Source of the DNA: Nematostella vectensis
Lineage: Eukaryota > Cnidaria > Anthozoa > Actiniaria > Edwardsiidae
NCBI RefSeq assembly: GCF_932526225.1
Contig: NC_064043.1
Coordinates: 4,767,501 to 4,827,500, forward strand
Reading direction: 5' to 3'
DNA: 60,000 nucleotides
The position numbers and the translations under genes were made by a program. The notes beneath the pieces are model-generated. The model saw only the letters and a program-made list of their open reading frames with translations, made no database searches and had not been told where the DNA came from. Positions 49,543 through 60,000 of this stretch are shown here, piece by piece (position 1 is the first letter of the stretch; each line of letters starts with the position of its first letter).

Positions 49543-49882
49543 CAAGTTCAGTGGTCTTCGCGTATGAAAGCGCTTTGACACTAAAGTTTATATGGACATA
49601 GAAACGTATTAAAAAACTAAAAGAATTGGTAGTGGATTTTGGTGTATAATAAAGACTGAAGTCTTACAAGAATTCTCTGTGTTTTTCTTTCCCATTTGAG
49701 CCGTTTTGAGAGCTCAGAGGAGCAGGGTCCGCCAATACCTCAAACCCCGGAGGGGAAGGCAACAAGCTAAAAAAAGATCTATACCAAAATCCACTAGCAA
49801 TTCTTTTATTTTTTTAATACGTTTCTATGTCCATATAAACTTTAGTATTGAAGCGCTTTCATACGCGAAGACCACTGAACTT
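49543..49882. repeat. Foldback next to the toxin array
   Basis: Arms of about 105 bp (49543-49648 and 49777-49882) are near-perfect inverses (TTCAGTGGTCTTCGCGTATG, TTTATATGGACATAGAAACG). The spacer contains no gene. It ends about 15-40 bp before the first toxin repeat unit. Confidence 0.85.
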
Positions 49883-50056
49883 GGGGCGCCTGTGGTTTGA
49901 TACACAATCAAACAATCTAACGAAAAGACAAATCCTATAATTTCTACACAAAAAAACACACAGTTTATTGAATTTTCTCAAGTTTATTTCACCTTTACAC
50001 GAAGATTATATTATTTCTAGCTAAACATGTAGCCCAAGTTTATCAGCTTAAATCTT

Positions 50057-50385
50057 TTATTGGTTGCAACAATCGGCAACAATGGAGTAGTAGGATTTAC
50101 ACTTCTTCCATCCAGAAGGACAGCTGCCCATCCAGACAATCCCCGAAAGAGATGCCGATCTGATGTCAGGACCATCGCTGTCGCAAGCGCAAGGAATGCC
50201 GCGTTTGCTGAAATGATAGTCAAGCTCATCATCGGACATCATATCGCGGCCTAAAAAGAGCATAAACTGGGCTTAGAATAAAAGTCGGTAGAGACACATT
50301 TTTCATAGTAGAGCTACTTACGGCGAGCGCTGGCGACGGCAACCAAAAGTGCCAAGCAAACGATAACGATCTTGAACGAGGCCAT
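50057..50385 (-). CDS. Nv1: Nv1-type sodium-channel neurotoxin, copy 1
   Basis: Coding exons 50385-50322 (signal peptide, 21 codons plus 1 base, donor GTAAGT) and 50250-50057 (acceptor TTTTTAG) give an 85-residue precursor. A 14-base leader (50399-50386) and a non-coding first exon ending at 50588 (donor GTAACA) lie upstream. The precursor has a signal peptide, a short acidic propeptide, a Lys-Arg cleavage site and a 47-residue mature peptide with cysteines at 4, 6, 27, 34, 44 and 45, the type I sea anemone toxin pattern. Family members slow inactivation of voltage-gated sodium channels and are venom components. Published work on Nematostella Nv1 reports that retention of an intron controls its expression in early stages; the 71-bp intron between the coding exons is a candidate. 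AATAAA signals on this strand lie at 49988-49983 and 49969-49964. Confidence 0.95.
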
Positions 50386-50658
50386 GTTCTCGAATCAACC
50401 TGCAAAAAGATCAAATGCGATTGAGTATTATATCAGCATCAACAAATTATACTCTAGCGTCTTTGAATACAGTGTGTCTCAAAGTAAAATGTTGATATTA
50501 TTCATTTACAAGATTCATTAGGGTGTGACCAAAAGATGGGTGTAAATTTTCCATCTACTATGTTTGCAAGACGTGCAAATATGTTACCTTTTGTTGAAGA
50601 AGTGGATTTCTTGTGCTTGTCTCCAAGTAAGACTTGAATCCCAGAGAAAGAACTGCTC

Positions 50659-50666
50659 TATTTATC
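50659..50666 (-). promoter_or_regulatory. TATA box of Nv1 copy 1
   Basis: GATAAATA on the minus strand in a GC-rich setting, about 75 bp before the donor of the non-coding first exon; transcription should start near 50635. Confidence 0.7.
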
Positions 50667-52399
50667 CCCGCGCCCCGTCCGCTTGACTGCTTATTCATGG
50701 CTGAGATTATGCACCAGCTGAGGACCACTTGTAAGATTCTAGTGAGAATGCGTACAGCAAAGCTCGGAGGGACTGTGTTGCGCAGGGTGCGTGCATACCC
50801 TCTTATTAATAATCCTTTAATCTCTGATATAACAAACAGACAAACAGGCCAACATATTCATTGAAAGGCTACTCGACTTACGCCCTCTCATTAATTCTTA
50901 TTAATCAATATTTATCTCTGATATAACAAACAATAAGCGGCCAATGTTCATTGAAAGGTTACTCGGCATAAAAGTATTAACCTGAAGTAGACCGTCGCCA
51001 AAATAGCCACTGTTTGTGTGGTAGAACATATATGAAGAGTTCAACGGAAAGACTTTCAGAGAATATTTCATGCACGAACTAATTGTTATTCTTTTATAAT
51101 AGAATGACATTATAGACTGCATCAATATCTTCTCCTAATCTTCTTGGTTGATTTTTCGAGCATCCCACTTCATTGACTTTTAGAAGAGGTTTTCTAGAAT
51201 CAAACGATTTTCAAACCTATTGCTTGTCCTTTCTAGCTCCAGGCTCCAAAGCAATGCACTTCTCTGACAAGTGAGGCATTCTCCTGAAAAAGCCCCTGAA
51301 CAGTGTGAATGTTAAGGGGGTACAGTAGGTTATATCTTATTGATCGTCAAATCACCCCACCCCCCTCTCCAACAGTAAAACCTTGATACGCGGCTAGCTG
51401 TCTAGACTAGCCACAAACATTTCTTGATACTATTACAGCATTTTACATACTGCATCTCAATATCTCGATCTCTAAGGCTAATGTTTCTAGAACCAAAAGA
51501 TTATGTTCATTATCCAGCATTTTCGATAAAATAGAAAAGTTGGATTTCCATCTTGTTGGAAAAAACATGCTATCAAAAGAAAGACCCTAAAGTATTCCTG
51601 TTCCTTGCCTAACATTCTTGTCTTTAACTTCCTTGCATTACTTAAATAAACTTTGGCTTATAGCTAATCAGAAACATCAACATCGAAGGAGCTCCACAGT
51701 GTCAATATAATAAACTCTTGAAGCATTTTGTCAGTTAATGAGGAGATTATCGTATATGAGAAGAATAAGCCAAGCAAGAAAGTCTCCTATTTTCAAGCAG
51801 AACAGGGATGCTTTGATCAGTGACAAAAACTCACTTGTGTTCTGTTGGGCGGAGAGAATTCAAACAAAGCAAATATTCAATACACCCGACAAAGTGGTGA
51901 AGCATCATATTAAACTAGCATCTGATCAAACTTTCAACAGCTATGTGTAAAAGACTTTCACAAAATGTTATGAAAGATATCACCAAGTATCATATGATAT
52001 TTAGATTACACTCTTTTATTAAAAAAAAAACGTTTAATTTTCGTCTAAAGGCATATCTTTGGCTGAAAAGAGGAAATAAAGCCTCTAGGATACCTTGATT
52101 TATGTACAGTAATGGCAAACATCCTGTTCTTGTTTAACAAAGTAAGGATGCTTGAAAACCGAACTGTTAGAACGTTTGCCTTAGTGCGTCACCAAATCTG
52201 TTGCTCTACGGGGAGAGTATAATATTGAGGTGGTTAGCAGTTTTGATGCACAATGTGATCTACCGAAAAGACAAATCCTATAATTTCTACACAAAAAAAC
52301 ACACAGTTTATTGAATTTTCTCAAGTTTATTTCACCTTTACACGAAGATTATATTATTTCTAGCTAAACATGTAGCCCAAGTTTATCAGCTTAAATCTT

Positions 52400-52728
52400 T
52401 TATTGGTTGCAACAATCGGCAACAATGGAGTAGTAGGATTTACACTTCTTCCATCCAGAAGGACAGCTGCCCATCCAGACAATCCCCGAAAGAGATGCCG
52501 ATCTGATGTCAGGACCATCGCTGTCGCAAGCGCAAGGAATGCCGCGTTTGCTGAAATGATAGTCAAGCTCATCATCGGACATCATATCGCGGCCTAAAAA
52601 GAGCATAAACTGGGCTTAGAATAAAAGTCGGTAGAGACACATTTTTCATAGTAGAGCTATTTACGGCGAGCGCTGGCGACGGCAACCAAAAGTGCCAAGC
52701 AAACGATAACGATCTTGAACGAGGCCAT
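52400..52728 (-). CDS. Nv1: Nv1-type sodium-channel neurotoxin, copy 2
   Basis: Coding exons 52728-52665 and 52593-52400, same structure as copy 1, same predicted precursor. The leader acceptor is at 52742 and the non-coding exon ends at 52931. The one change in a functional site is in the donor of the intron between the coding exons, which reads GTAAAT where the other three copies read GTAAGT. Losing the +5 G weakens pairing with U1 and could raise intron retention in this copy (inference). Confidence 0.95.
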
Positions 52729-53001
52729 GTTCTCGAATCAACCTGCAAAAAGATCAAATGCGATTGAGTATTATATCAGCATCAACAAATTATACTCTAG
52801 CGTCTTTGAATACAGTGTGTCTCAAAGTAAAATGTTGATATTATTCATTTACAAGATTCATTAGGGTGTGACCAAAAGATGGGTGTAAATTTTCCATCTA
52901 CTATGTTTGCAAGACGTGCAAATATGTTACCTTTTGTTGAAGAAGTGGATTTCTTGTGCTTGTCTCCAAGTAAGACTTGAATCCCAGAGAAAGAACTGCT
53001 C

Positions 53002-53009
53002 TATTTATC
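53002..53009 (-). promoter_or_regulatory. TATA box of Nv1 copy 2
   Basis: GATAAATA, same position and context as copy 1. Confidence 0.7.
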
Positions 53010-54742
53010 CCCGCGCCCCGTCCGCTTGACTGCTTATTCATGGCTGAGATTATGCACCAGCTGAGGACCACTTGTAAGATTCTAGTGAGAATGCGTACAG
53101 CAAAGCTCGGAGGGACTGTGTTGCGCAGGGTGCGTGCATACCCTCTTATTAATAATCCTTTAATCTCTGATATAACAAACAGACAAACAGGCCAACATAT
53201 TCATTGAAAGGCTACTCGACTTACGCCCTCTCATTAATTCTTATTAATCAATATTTATCTCTGATATAACAAACAATAAGCGGCCAATGTTCATTGAAAG
53301 GTTACTCGGCATAAAAGTATTAACCTGAAGTAGACCGTCGCCAAAATAGCCACTGTTTGTGTGGTAGAACATATATGAAGAGTTCAACGGAAAGACTTTC
53401 AGAGAATATTTCATGCACGAACTAATTGTTATTCTTTTATAATAGAATGACATTATAGACTGCATCAATATCTTCTCCTAATCTTCTTGGTTGATTTTTC
53501 GAGCATCCCACTTCATTGACTTTTAGAAGAGGTTTTCTAGAATCAAACGATTTTCAAACCTATTGCTTGTCCTTTCTAGCTCCAGGCTCCAAAGCAATGC
53601 ACTTCTCTGACAAGTGAGGCATTCTCCTGAAAAAGCCCCTGAACAGTGTGAATGTTAAGGGGGTACAGTAGGTTATATCTTATTGATCGTCAAATCACCC
53701 CACCCCCCTCTCCAACAGTAAAACCTTGATACGCGGCTAGCTGTCTAGACTAGCCACAAACATTTCTTGATACTATTACAGCATTTTACATACTGCATCT
53801 CAATATCTCGATCTCTAAGGCTAATGTTTCTAGAACCAAAAGATTATGTTCATTATCCAGCATTTTCGAAAAAATAGAAAAGTTGGATTTCCATCTTGTT
53901 GGAAAAAACATGCTATCAAAAGAAAGACCCTAAAGTATTCCTGTTCCTTGCCTAAAATTCTTGTCTTTAACTTCCTTGCATTACTTAAATAAACTTTGGC
54001 TTATAGCTAATCAGAAACATCAACATCGAAGGAGCTCCACAGTGTCAATATAATAAACTCTTGAAGCATTTTGTCAGTTAATGAGGAGATTATCGTATAT
54101 GAGAAGAATAAGCCAAGCAAGAAAGTCTCCTATTTTCAAGCAGAACAGGGATGCTTTGATCAGTGACAAAAACTCACTTGTGTTCTGTTGGGCGGAGAGA
54201 ATTCAAACAAAGCAAATATTTAATACACCCGACAAAGTGGTGAAGCATCATATTAAACTAGCATCTGATCAAACTTTCAACAGCTATGTGTAAAAGACTT
54301 TCACAAAATGTTATGAAAGATATCACCAAGTATCATATGATATTTAGATTACACTCTTTTATTAAAAAAAAAACGTTTAATTTTCGTCTAAAGGCATATC
54401 TTTGGCTGAAAAGAGGAAATAAAGCCTCTAGGATACCTTGATTTATGTACAGTAATGGCAAACATCCTGTTCTTGTTTAACAAAGTAAGGATGCTTGAAA
54501 ACCGAACTGTTAGAACGTTTGCCTTAGTGCGTCACCAAATCTGTTGCTCTACGGGGAGAGTATAATATTGAGGTGGTTAGCAGTTTTGATGCACAATGTG
54601 ATCTACCGAAAAGACAAATCCTATAATTTCTACACAAAAAAACACACAGTTTATTGAATTTTCTCAAGTTTATTTCACCTTTACACGAAGATTATATTAT
54701 TTCTAGCTAAACATGTAGCCCAAGTTTATCAGCTTAAATCTT

Positions 54743-55072
54743 TTATTGGTTGCAACAATCGGCAACAATGGAGTAGTAGGATTTACACTTCTTCCATCCA
54801 GAAGGACAGCTGCCCATCCAGACAATCCCCGAAAGAGATGCCGATCTGATGTCAGGACCATCGCTGTCGCAAGCGCAAGGAATGCCGCGTTTGCTCAAAT
54901 GAAAGTCAAGCTCATCATCGGACATCATGTCGCGGCCTTAAAGAGAGCATAAACTGGGCTTAGAATAAAAGTCGGTAGAGACACATTTTTCATAGTAGAG
55001 CTACTTACGGCGAGCGCAGGCGACGGCAACCAAAAGTGCCAAGCAAACGATAACGATCTTGAACGAGGCCAT
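54743..55072 (-). CDS. Nv1: Nv1-type sodium-channel neurotoxin, copy 3 (variant precursor)
   Basis: Coding exons 55072-55009 and 54936-54743; leader acceptor at 55086, non-coding exon ends at 55275. The mature peptide region is unchanged, but the precursor differs: Ser to Cys two residues before the end of the signal exon, and Tyr to Phe and Phe to Leu in the propeptide. The acceptor of the 72-bp coding intron reads CTTTAAG rather than the TAG of the other copies, a weaker but usable site. Stop and cleavage sites are intact, so the gene is probably functional. Confidence 0.93.
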
Positions 55073-55345
55073 GTTCTCGAATCAACCTGCAAAAAGATCA
55101 AATGCGATTGAGTATTATATCAGCACCAAATAATTATGCGGTAACGTCTTTAAATACAGTGTGTCTCAAAGTAAAATGTTAATATTATTCATTTACAAGA
55201 TACATTAGGGTGTGACCAAAAGATGGGTGTAAGTTTTCCATCAACTATGTTTGCAAGACGTACAAATATGTTACCTTTTGTTGAAGAAGTGGATTTCTTG
55301 TGCTTGTCTCCAAGTAAGACTTGAATCCCAGAGAAAGAACTGCTC

Positions 55346-55353
55346 TATTTATC
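55346..55353 (-). promoter_or_regulatory. TATA box of Nv1 copy 3
   Basis: GATAAATA, same context as the other copies. Confidence 0.7.
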
Positions 55354-57462
55354 CCCGCGCCCCGTCCGCTTGACTGCTTATTTATGGCTGAGATTATGCA
55401 CGAGCTGAGGACCACTTGTAAGATTCTAGTGAGAATGCGTACAGCAAAGTCAAGGAGGCGAGACGAATTTAAGCTATGACTTGACTTTCTATAGGACGTA
55501 TCTTCTGCAGTTTTTTTCGTCTTGATGGACGTATAGATTGTTTAATATTTTGATTGAAGATATTTTTTATTGTGTATCTTATCAGAAACATCGAGCGATG
55601 GCTACACAGTGTCAATATAATGATCTTCTTGAGAGCACTTTCGTTGAAGGGATCATCATAAAATCAGTGGAGTAGGGACAAACAAGAAAGCTTACGATGT
55701 CAAACAATAAGTGGTAAGCTTTGATTGTCACACTCGTTCTGTCGTGTAATGGTCGTGCTCCAGCGGAGAGAATCCAGACAAACAATAACATACCAATTTC
55801 CGTTATATAGGCTTCTAAGCAATAGACTACTCTGGATAAGTTAGGCATTATCCTAGAATAGCCCCTCTTATTAATAATCCATTAATCTCTGATATAACAA
55901 ACAGGCCAACAGGCCAACATATTCATTGAAAGGCTACTCGGCTTACGCCCTCTCATTAATTCTTATTAATCAATATTTATCTTTGATATAACAAACAATA
56001 AGCGGCCAATGTTCATTGAAAGGTTACTCGGCATAAAAGTATTAACCTGAAGTAGACCGTTGCCAATATAGCCACTGTTTGTGTGGTAGAACATATATGA
56101 AGAGTTCAACGGAAAGACTTTCAGAGAATATTTCATGCACGAACTAATTGTTATTCTTTTATTATAGAACGACATTATATACTGCAACAATATCTTCTCC
56201 TAATCTCCTTTGTTGATTTTTCGAGCGTCCCACTTCATTGACTGTTAGAAGAGGTTTTCTAGAATCAAACGATTATCAAACCTATTGCTTGTCCTTTCTA
56301 GCTCCAGGCTCCAAAGCAATGCACTTCTCTGTCAAGTTAGGCATTCTCCTGAAAAAGCCCCTGAACAGTGTGAATCTTAGGGTGGTACAGTAGGTTATAT
56401 CTTATTGATCGTCAAATCACCCCACCCCCCTCCCTATCAGTAAAACCTTGATACGCGGCTAGTTGTCTAGACTAGCCACAAACATTCCTTGATACTATTA
56501 CACCATTTTACATACTGCATCTCAATATCTCGATTTCTAAGGCTAGTATTTCTAGAACCAAAAGATTATGTTCATACCCCAGCATTTTCGAAAAAAAAAA
56601 GGTTGGACTTCCATCTTGTCGGAAAAAAAATGCTATCAAAAGAAAGACCCTAAAGTTTTCCTGTTCCATGCCTCACATACTTGTCTTCAACTTCTTTGCA
56701 TTACTTAAATAAACTTTGGCTTATTGCTAATCAGAAACATCAACATCGAAGGAGCTCCACAGTGTCAATATAATAAACTCTTGAAGCATTTTGTCAGTTA
56801 ATGAGGAGATTATCGTATATGAGAAGAATAAGCCAAGCAAGAAAGTCTCCTATTTTCAAGCAGAACAGGGATGCTTTGATCAGTGACAAAAACTCACTTG
56901 TGTTCTGTTGGGCGGAGAGAATTCAAACAAAGCAAATATTTAATACACCCGACAAAGTGGTGAAGCATCATATTAAACTAGCATCTGATCAAACTTTCAA
57001 CAGCTATGTGTAAAAGACTTTCACAAAATGTTATGAAAGATATCACCAAGTATCATATGATATTTAGATTACACTCTTTTATTAAAAAAAAAACGTTTAA
57101 TTTTCGTCTAAAGGCATATCTTTGGCTGAAAAGAGGAAATAAAGCCTCTAGGATACCTTGATTTATGTACAGTAATGGCAAACATCCTGTTCTTGTTTAA
57201 CAAAGTAAGGATGCTTGAAAACCGAACTGTTAGAACGTTTGCCTTAGTGCGTCACCAAATCTGTTGCACTACGGGGAGAGTATAATATTGAGGTGGTTAG
57301 CAGTTTTGATGCACAATGTGATCTACCGAAAAGACAAATCCTATAATTTCTACACAAAAAAACACACAGTTTATTGAATTTTCTCAAGTTTATTTCACCT
57401 TTACACGAAGATTATATTATTTCTAGCTAAACATGTAGCCCAAGTTTATCAGCTTAAATCTT

Positions 57463-57791
57463 TTATTGGTTGCAACAATCGGCAACAATGGAGTAGTAGG
57501 ATTTACACTTCTTCCATCCAGAAGGACAGCTGCCCATCCAGACAATCCCCGAAAGAGATGCCGATCTGATGTCAGGACCATCGCTGTCGCAAGCGCAAGG
57601 AATGCCGCGTTTGCTGAAATGATAGTCAAGCTCATCATCGGACATCATGTCGCGGCCTAAAGAGAGCATAAACTGGGCTTAGAATAAAAGTCGGTAGAGA
57701 CACATTTTTCATAATAGAGCTACTTACGGCGAGCGCTGGCGACGGCAACCAAAAGTGCCAAGCAAACGATAACGATCTTGAACGAGGCCAT
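57463..57791 (-). CDS. Nv1: Nv1-type sodium-channel neurotoxin, copy 4
   Basis: Coding exons 57791-57728 (donor GTAAGT) and 57656-57463 (acceptor CTTTAG); leader acceptor at 57805, non-coding exon ends at 57995. The predicted precursor matches copies 1 and 2, although the surrounding spacer belongs to the long class of copy 3. The coding part therefore seems more uniform than the spacer, as expected from gene conversion or purifying selection. Confidence 0.95.
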
Positions 57792-58065
57792 GTTCTCGAA
57801 TCAACCTGCAAAAAGATCAAATGCGATTGAGTATTATATCAGCACCAAAAAAAATATGCGGTAACGTCTTTAAATACAGTCTGTCTCAAAGTAAAATGTT
57901 GATATTATTCATTTACAAGATACATTAGGGTGTGACCAAAAGATGGGTGTAAGTTTTCCATCTACTATGTTTGCAAGACGTGCAAATATGTTACCTTTTG
58001 TTGAAGAAGTGGATTTCTTGTGCTTGTCTCCAAGTAAGACTTGAATCACAGAGAAAGAACTGCTC

Positions 58066-58073
58066 TATTTATC
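58066..58073 (-). promoter_or_regulatory. TATA box of Nv1 copy 4
   Basis: GATAAATA, same context as the other copies. Confidence 0.7.
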
Positions 58074-60000
58074 CCCGCGCCCCGTCCGCTTGACTGCTTA
58101 TTCATGGCTGAGATTATGCACGAGCTGAGGACCACTTGTAAGATTCTAGTGAGAATGCGTACAGCAAAGTCAAGGAGGCGAGACGAATTTAAGCTATGAC
58201 TTGACTCTATAGGACGTATCTTCTGCACTTTTTTTTCGACATGATGGACGTATAGATTGTTTAATATTTTGTTTCAAGATATTTTTCATTGTGTATCTTA
58301 TCGGAAACATCGAGCGATGGCTACACAGTGTCAATATAATTAGCTTCTTGGAGCACTTTCGTTGAGGGGATCATCATAAAATCAGTGGAGTAGGGACAAA
58401 CAAGAAAGCCTATGATGTCAAACAATAAGTGGTAAGCTTTGATTGTCACACTCGTTCTGTCGTGCGATGGTCGTGCTCCAGCGTAGAGAATCAACACAAA
58501 CAATAACATTATCCTAGAATAGCCCGCGATGGGAGTGGGTTGTGCAGGGTGCGTGCATACCCTCTTATTAATAATCCATTAATCACTGATATAACAAACA
58601 GGCCAACAGGCCAACATATTCATTGAAAGGCTACTCGGCTTACGCCCTCTCATTAATTCTTATTAATCAATATTTATCTCTGATATAACAAACAAGCGGC
58701 CAATGTTCATTGAAAGGTTACATGGCATAAAAGTATTAGCCTGAGGTAGACCATTGCCAAAATAGCACTGTTTGTGTGATAGAACATATATGAAGAGTTC
58801 AACGGAAAGACTTTTAGAGAATATTTCATGCACGAACTAATTGTTATTCTTTTATAATAGAATGACATTATATACTGCATCAATATCTTCTCCTAATCTC
58901 CTTTGTTGATTTTTCGAGCATCCCACTTCATTGACTTTTAGAAGAGGTTTTCTAGAATCAAACGATTATCAAACCTATTGCTTGTCCTTTCTAGCTCCAG
59001 GCTCCAAAGCAATGCACTTCTCTGATAAGTTAGGCATTCTCCTGAAAAAGCCCCTGAACGGTGTGAATCTTAGGGGGTACAGTGGGTAATATCTTATTGA
59101 ATGATCGTCAAATCACCCCACCCCCCTCCCCATCAGTAAAACCTTGATACGCGGCTAGCTGTCTAGACTAGCCACAAACATTCCTTGATACTATTACAGC
59201 ATTTTACATACTGCATCTCAATATCTCGATCTCTAAGGCTAATGTTTCTAGAACCAAAAGATTATGTTCATAATCCAGCATTTTCGAAAAAATAGAAAAT
59301 TTGGATTTCCATCTTGTTGGAAAAAACATGCTATCAAAAGAAAGACCCTAAAGTATTCCTGTTCCTTGCCTTACATTCTTGTCTTTAACTTCCTTGCATT
59401 ACTTAAATAAACTTTGGCTTAATCAGAAACATCAACATCGAAGGAGCTCCACAGTGTCAATATAATAAACTCTTGAAGCATTTTGTCAGTTAATGAGGAG
59501 ATTATCGTATATGAGAAGAATAAGCCAAGCAAGAAAGTCTCCTATTTTCAAGCAGAACAGGGATGCTTTGATCAGTGACAAACACTCACTTGTGTTCTGC
59601 TGGGCGGGGAGAATTCAAACATAGCAAATATTTAATACACCCGACAAAGTGGTGAAGCATCATATTAAACTAGCATCTGATCAAACTTTCAACAGCTATG
59701 TAAAAAAGACTTTCACAAAATGTTATGAAAGATATCACCAAGTATCATATGATATTTAGATTACACTCTTTTATTTAAAAAAAAAAACGTTTAATTTTCG
59801 TCTAAAGGCATATCTTTGGCTGAAAAGAGGAAATAAAGCCTCTAGGATACCTTGATTTATGCCGGGTAATGGCATACATCCTGTTCTTGTTTAACAAAGT
59901 AAGGATGCATGAAAACCCAACTGTTCGAACGTTTGCCTTAGTGCGTCACCAAATCTGTTGCACTACGGGGAGAGTATAATATTAAGGTGTTTAGCAGTTT

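Larger units (their letters stand above)
49921..52263. repeat. Nv1 tandem unit 1 (2343 bp)
   Basis: Begins at CGAAAAGACAAATCC and ends where the same motif recurs at 52264. Homology may extend a further 20-25 bp to the left. It holds one toxin gene and about 1.6 kb of upstream spacer. Almost identical to unit 2, with only scattered substitutions. Confidence 0.95.
52264..54606. repeat. Nv1 tandem unit 2 (2343 bp)
   Basis: Same length as unit 1 and nearly identical along its whole length; differences are single bases, for example in the coding-intron donor and near 53870, 53955 and 54220. Confidence 0.95.
54607..57326. repeat. Nv1 tandem unit 3 (2720 bp, long class)
   Basis: Homologous to units 1 and 2 except that 55447-55862 carries about 400 bp of extra spacer in place of a short GC-rich stretch found in units 1 and 2, and the rest is more diverged. 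Confidence 0.93.
57327..60000. repeat. Nv1 tandem unit 4 (long class, cut by window end)
   Basis: Like unit 3 it carries the extra spacer (58168-58540), with its own small indels. The window ends about 20 bp short of where the next CGAAAAGACAAATCC would fall, so a fifth unit is likely just to the right. Confidence 0.92.

Noticed and set aside
50017-50254. Overlapping frames on both strands across the toxin mature exon, repeated in each unit
   Set aside because: They are out-of-frame shadows of the toxin exon, which has clear splice sites and family features.
51738-51950. 70-codon plus-strand frame conserved in units 1-3 of the toxin array
   Set aside because: It is conserved only because the units are near-identical; in unit 4 it is broken by an in-frame TAG at 59622-59624, so it is not under selection.
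1-60000. CRISPR arrays, bacterial operons or phage-type systems
   Set aside because: The tandem arrays have no unique spacers and the genes are spliced animal genes; nothing prokaryotic is present.

Overview
The window is eukaryotic, intron-rich, AT-rich animal DNA. The last 10 kb carries four tandem copies of a gene whose product has the propeptide, dibasic cleavage site and six-cysteine pattern of the type I sea anemone sodium-channel toxin Nv1, so the source is almost certainly the starlet sea anemone Nematostella vectensis (phylum Cnidaria). The other genes are conserved animal genes with typical GT-AG introns, and the DNA between and inside them is full of small inverted-repeat elements.

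Layout. (1) 186-4565, minus strand: the first two coding exons of a Dmbx-type paired-like homeobox gene, which runs off the left edge in the middle of the homeodomain. (2) About 8038-8242, minus: an orphan exon for the C-terminal half of a CUB domain. (3) 11006-17281, plus: a small secreted cysteine-rich protein I do not recognise, in three phase-compatible exons, with a foldback minisatellite, a large inverted-repeat element and a DNA transposon in its introns. (4) 18728-33794, minus: a complete 11-exon MSL3 gene (chromo barrel plus MRG domain). Its 10-kb second intron is almost wholly two back-to-back terminal-inverted-repeat elements, one carrying a 5'-truncated LINE with an open reverse transcriptase frame. 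(5) 34401-35291, plus: an intronless gene for a p62-like PB1 domain fused to a Gly/Met-rich repeat tail, head-to-head with MSL3 and preceded by a TATA box and AP-1/CRE-like sites. (6) 35.3-39.3 kb: intergenic, with a minisatellite, a 0.95-kb DNA transposon and a tRNA-like sequence. (7) 39274-48715, minus: a complete 15-exon PAN3 gene with two TA-flanked MITEs in its introns. (8) 49.9-60 kb: four Nv1 toxin units, all transcribed on the minus strand, in two length classes (two of 2343 bp, then 2720 bp and about 2.7 kb), the last cut by the window end.

The genes do not form a pathway. MSL3 (chromatin acetylation) and PAN3 (mRNA deadenylation) are housekeeping regulators, Dmbx is developmental, and the toxin array is venom. 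The most unusual features are the element-built MSL3 intron, the nested palindromes, the PB1/Gly-Met protein, the eh1 motif in the Dmbx gene, the unrecognised secreted protein, and copy-specific splice-site changes inside an otherwise homogenised toxin array. Gene models were built by hand from reading frame, splice sites and intron phase; no similarity search was run.
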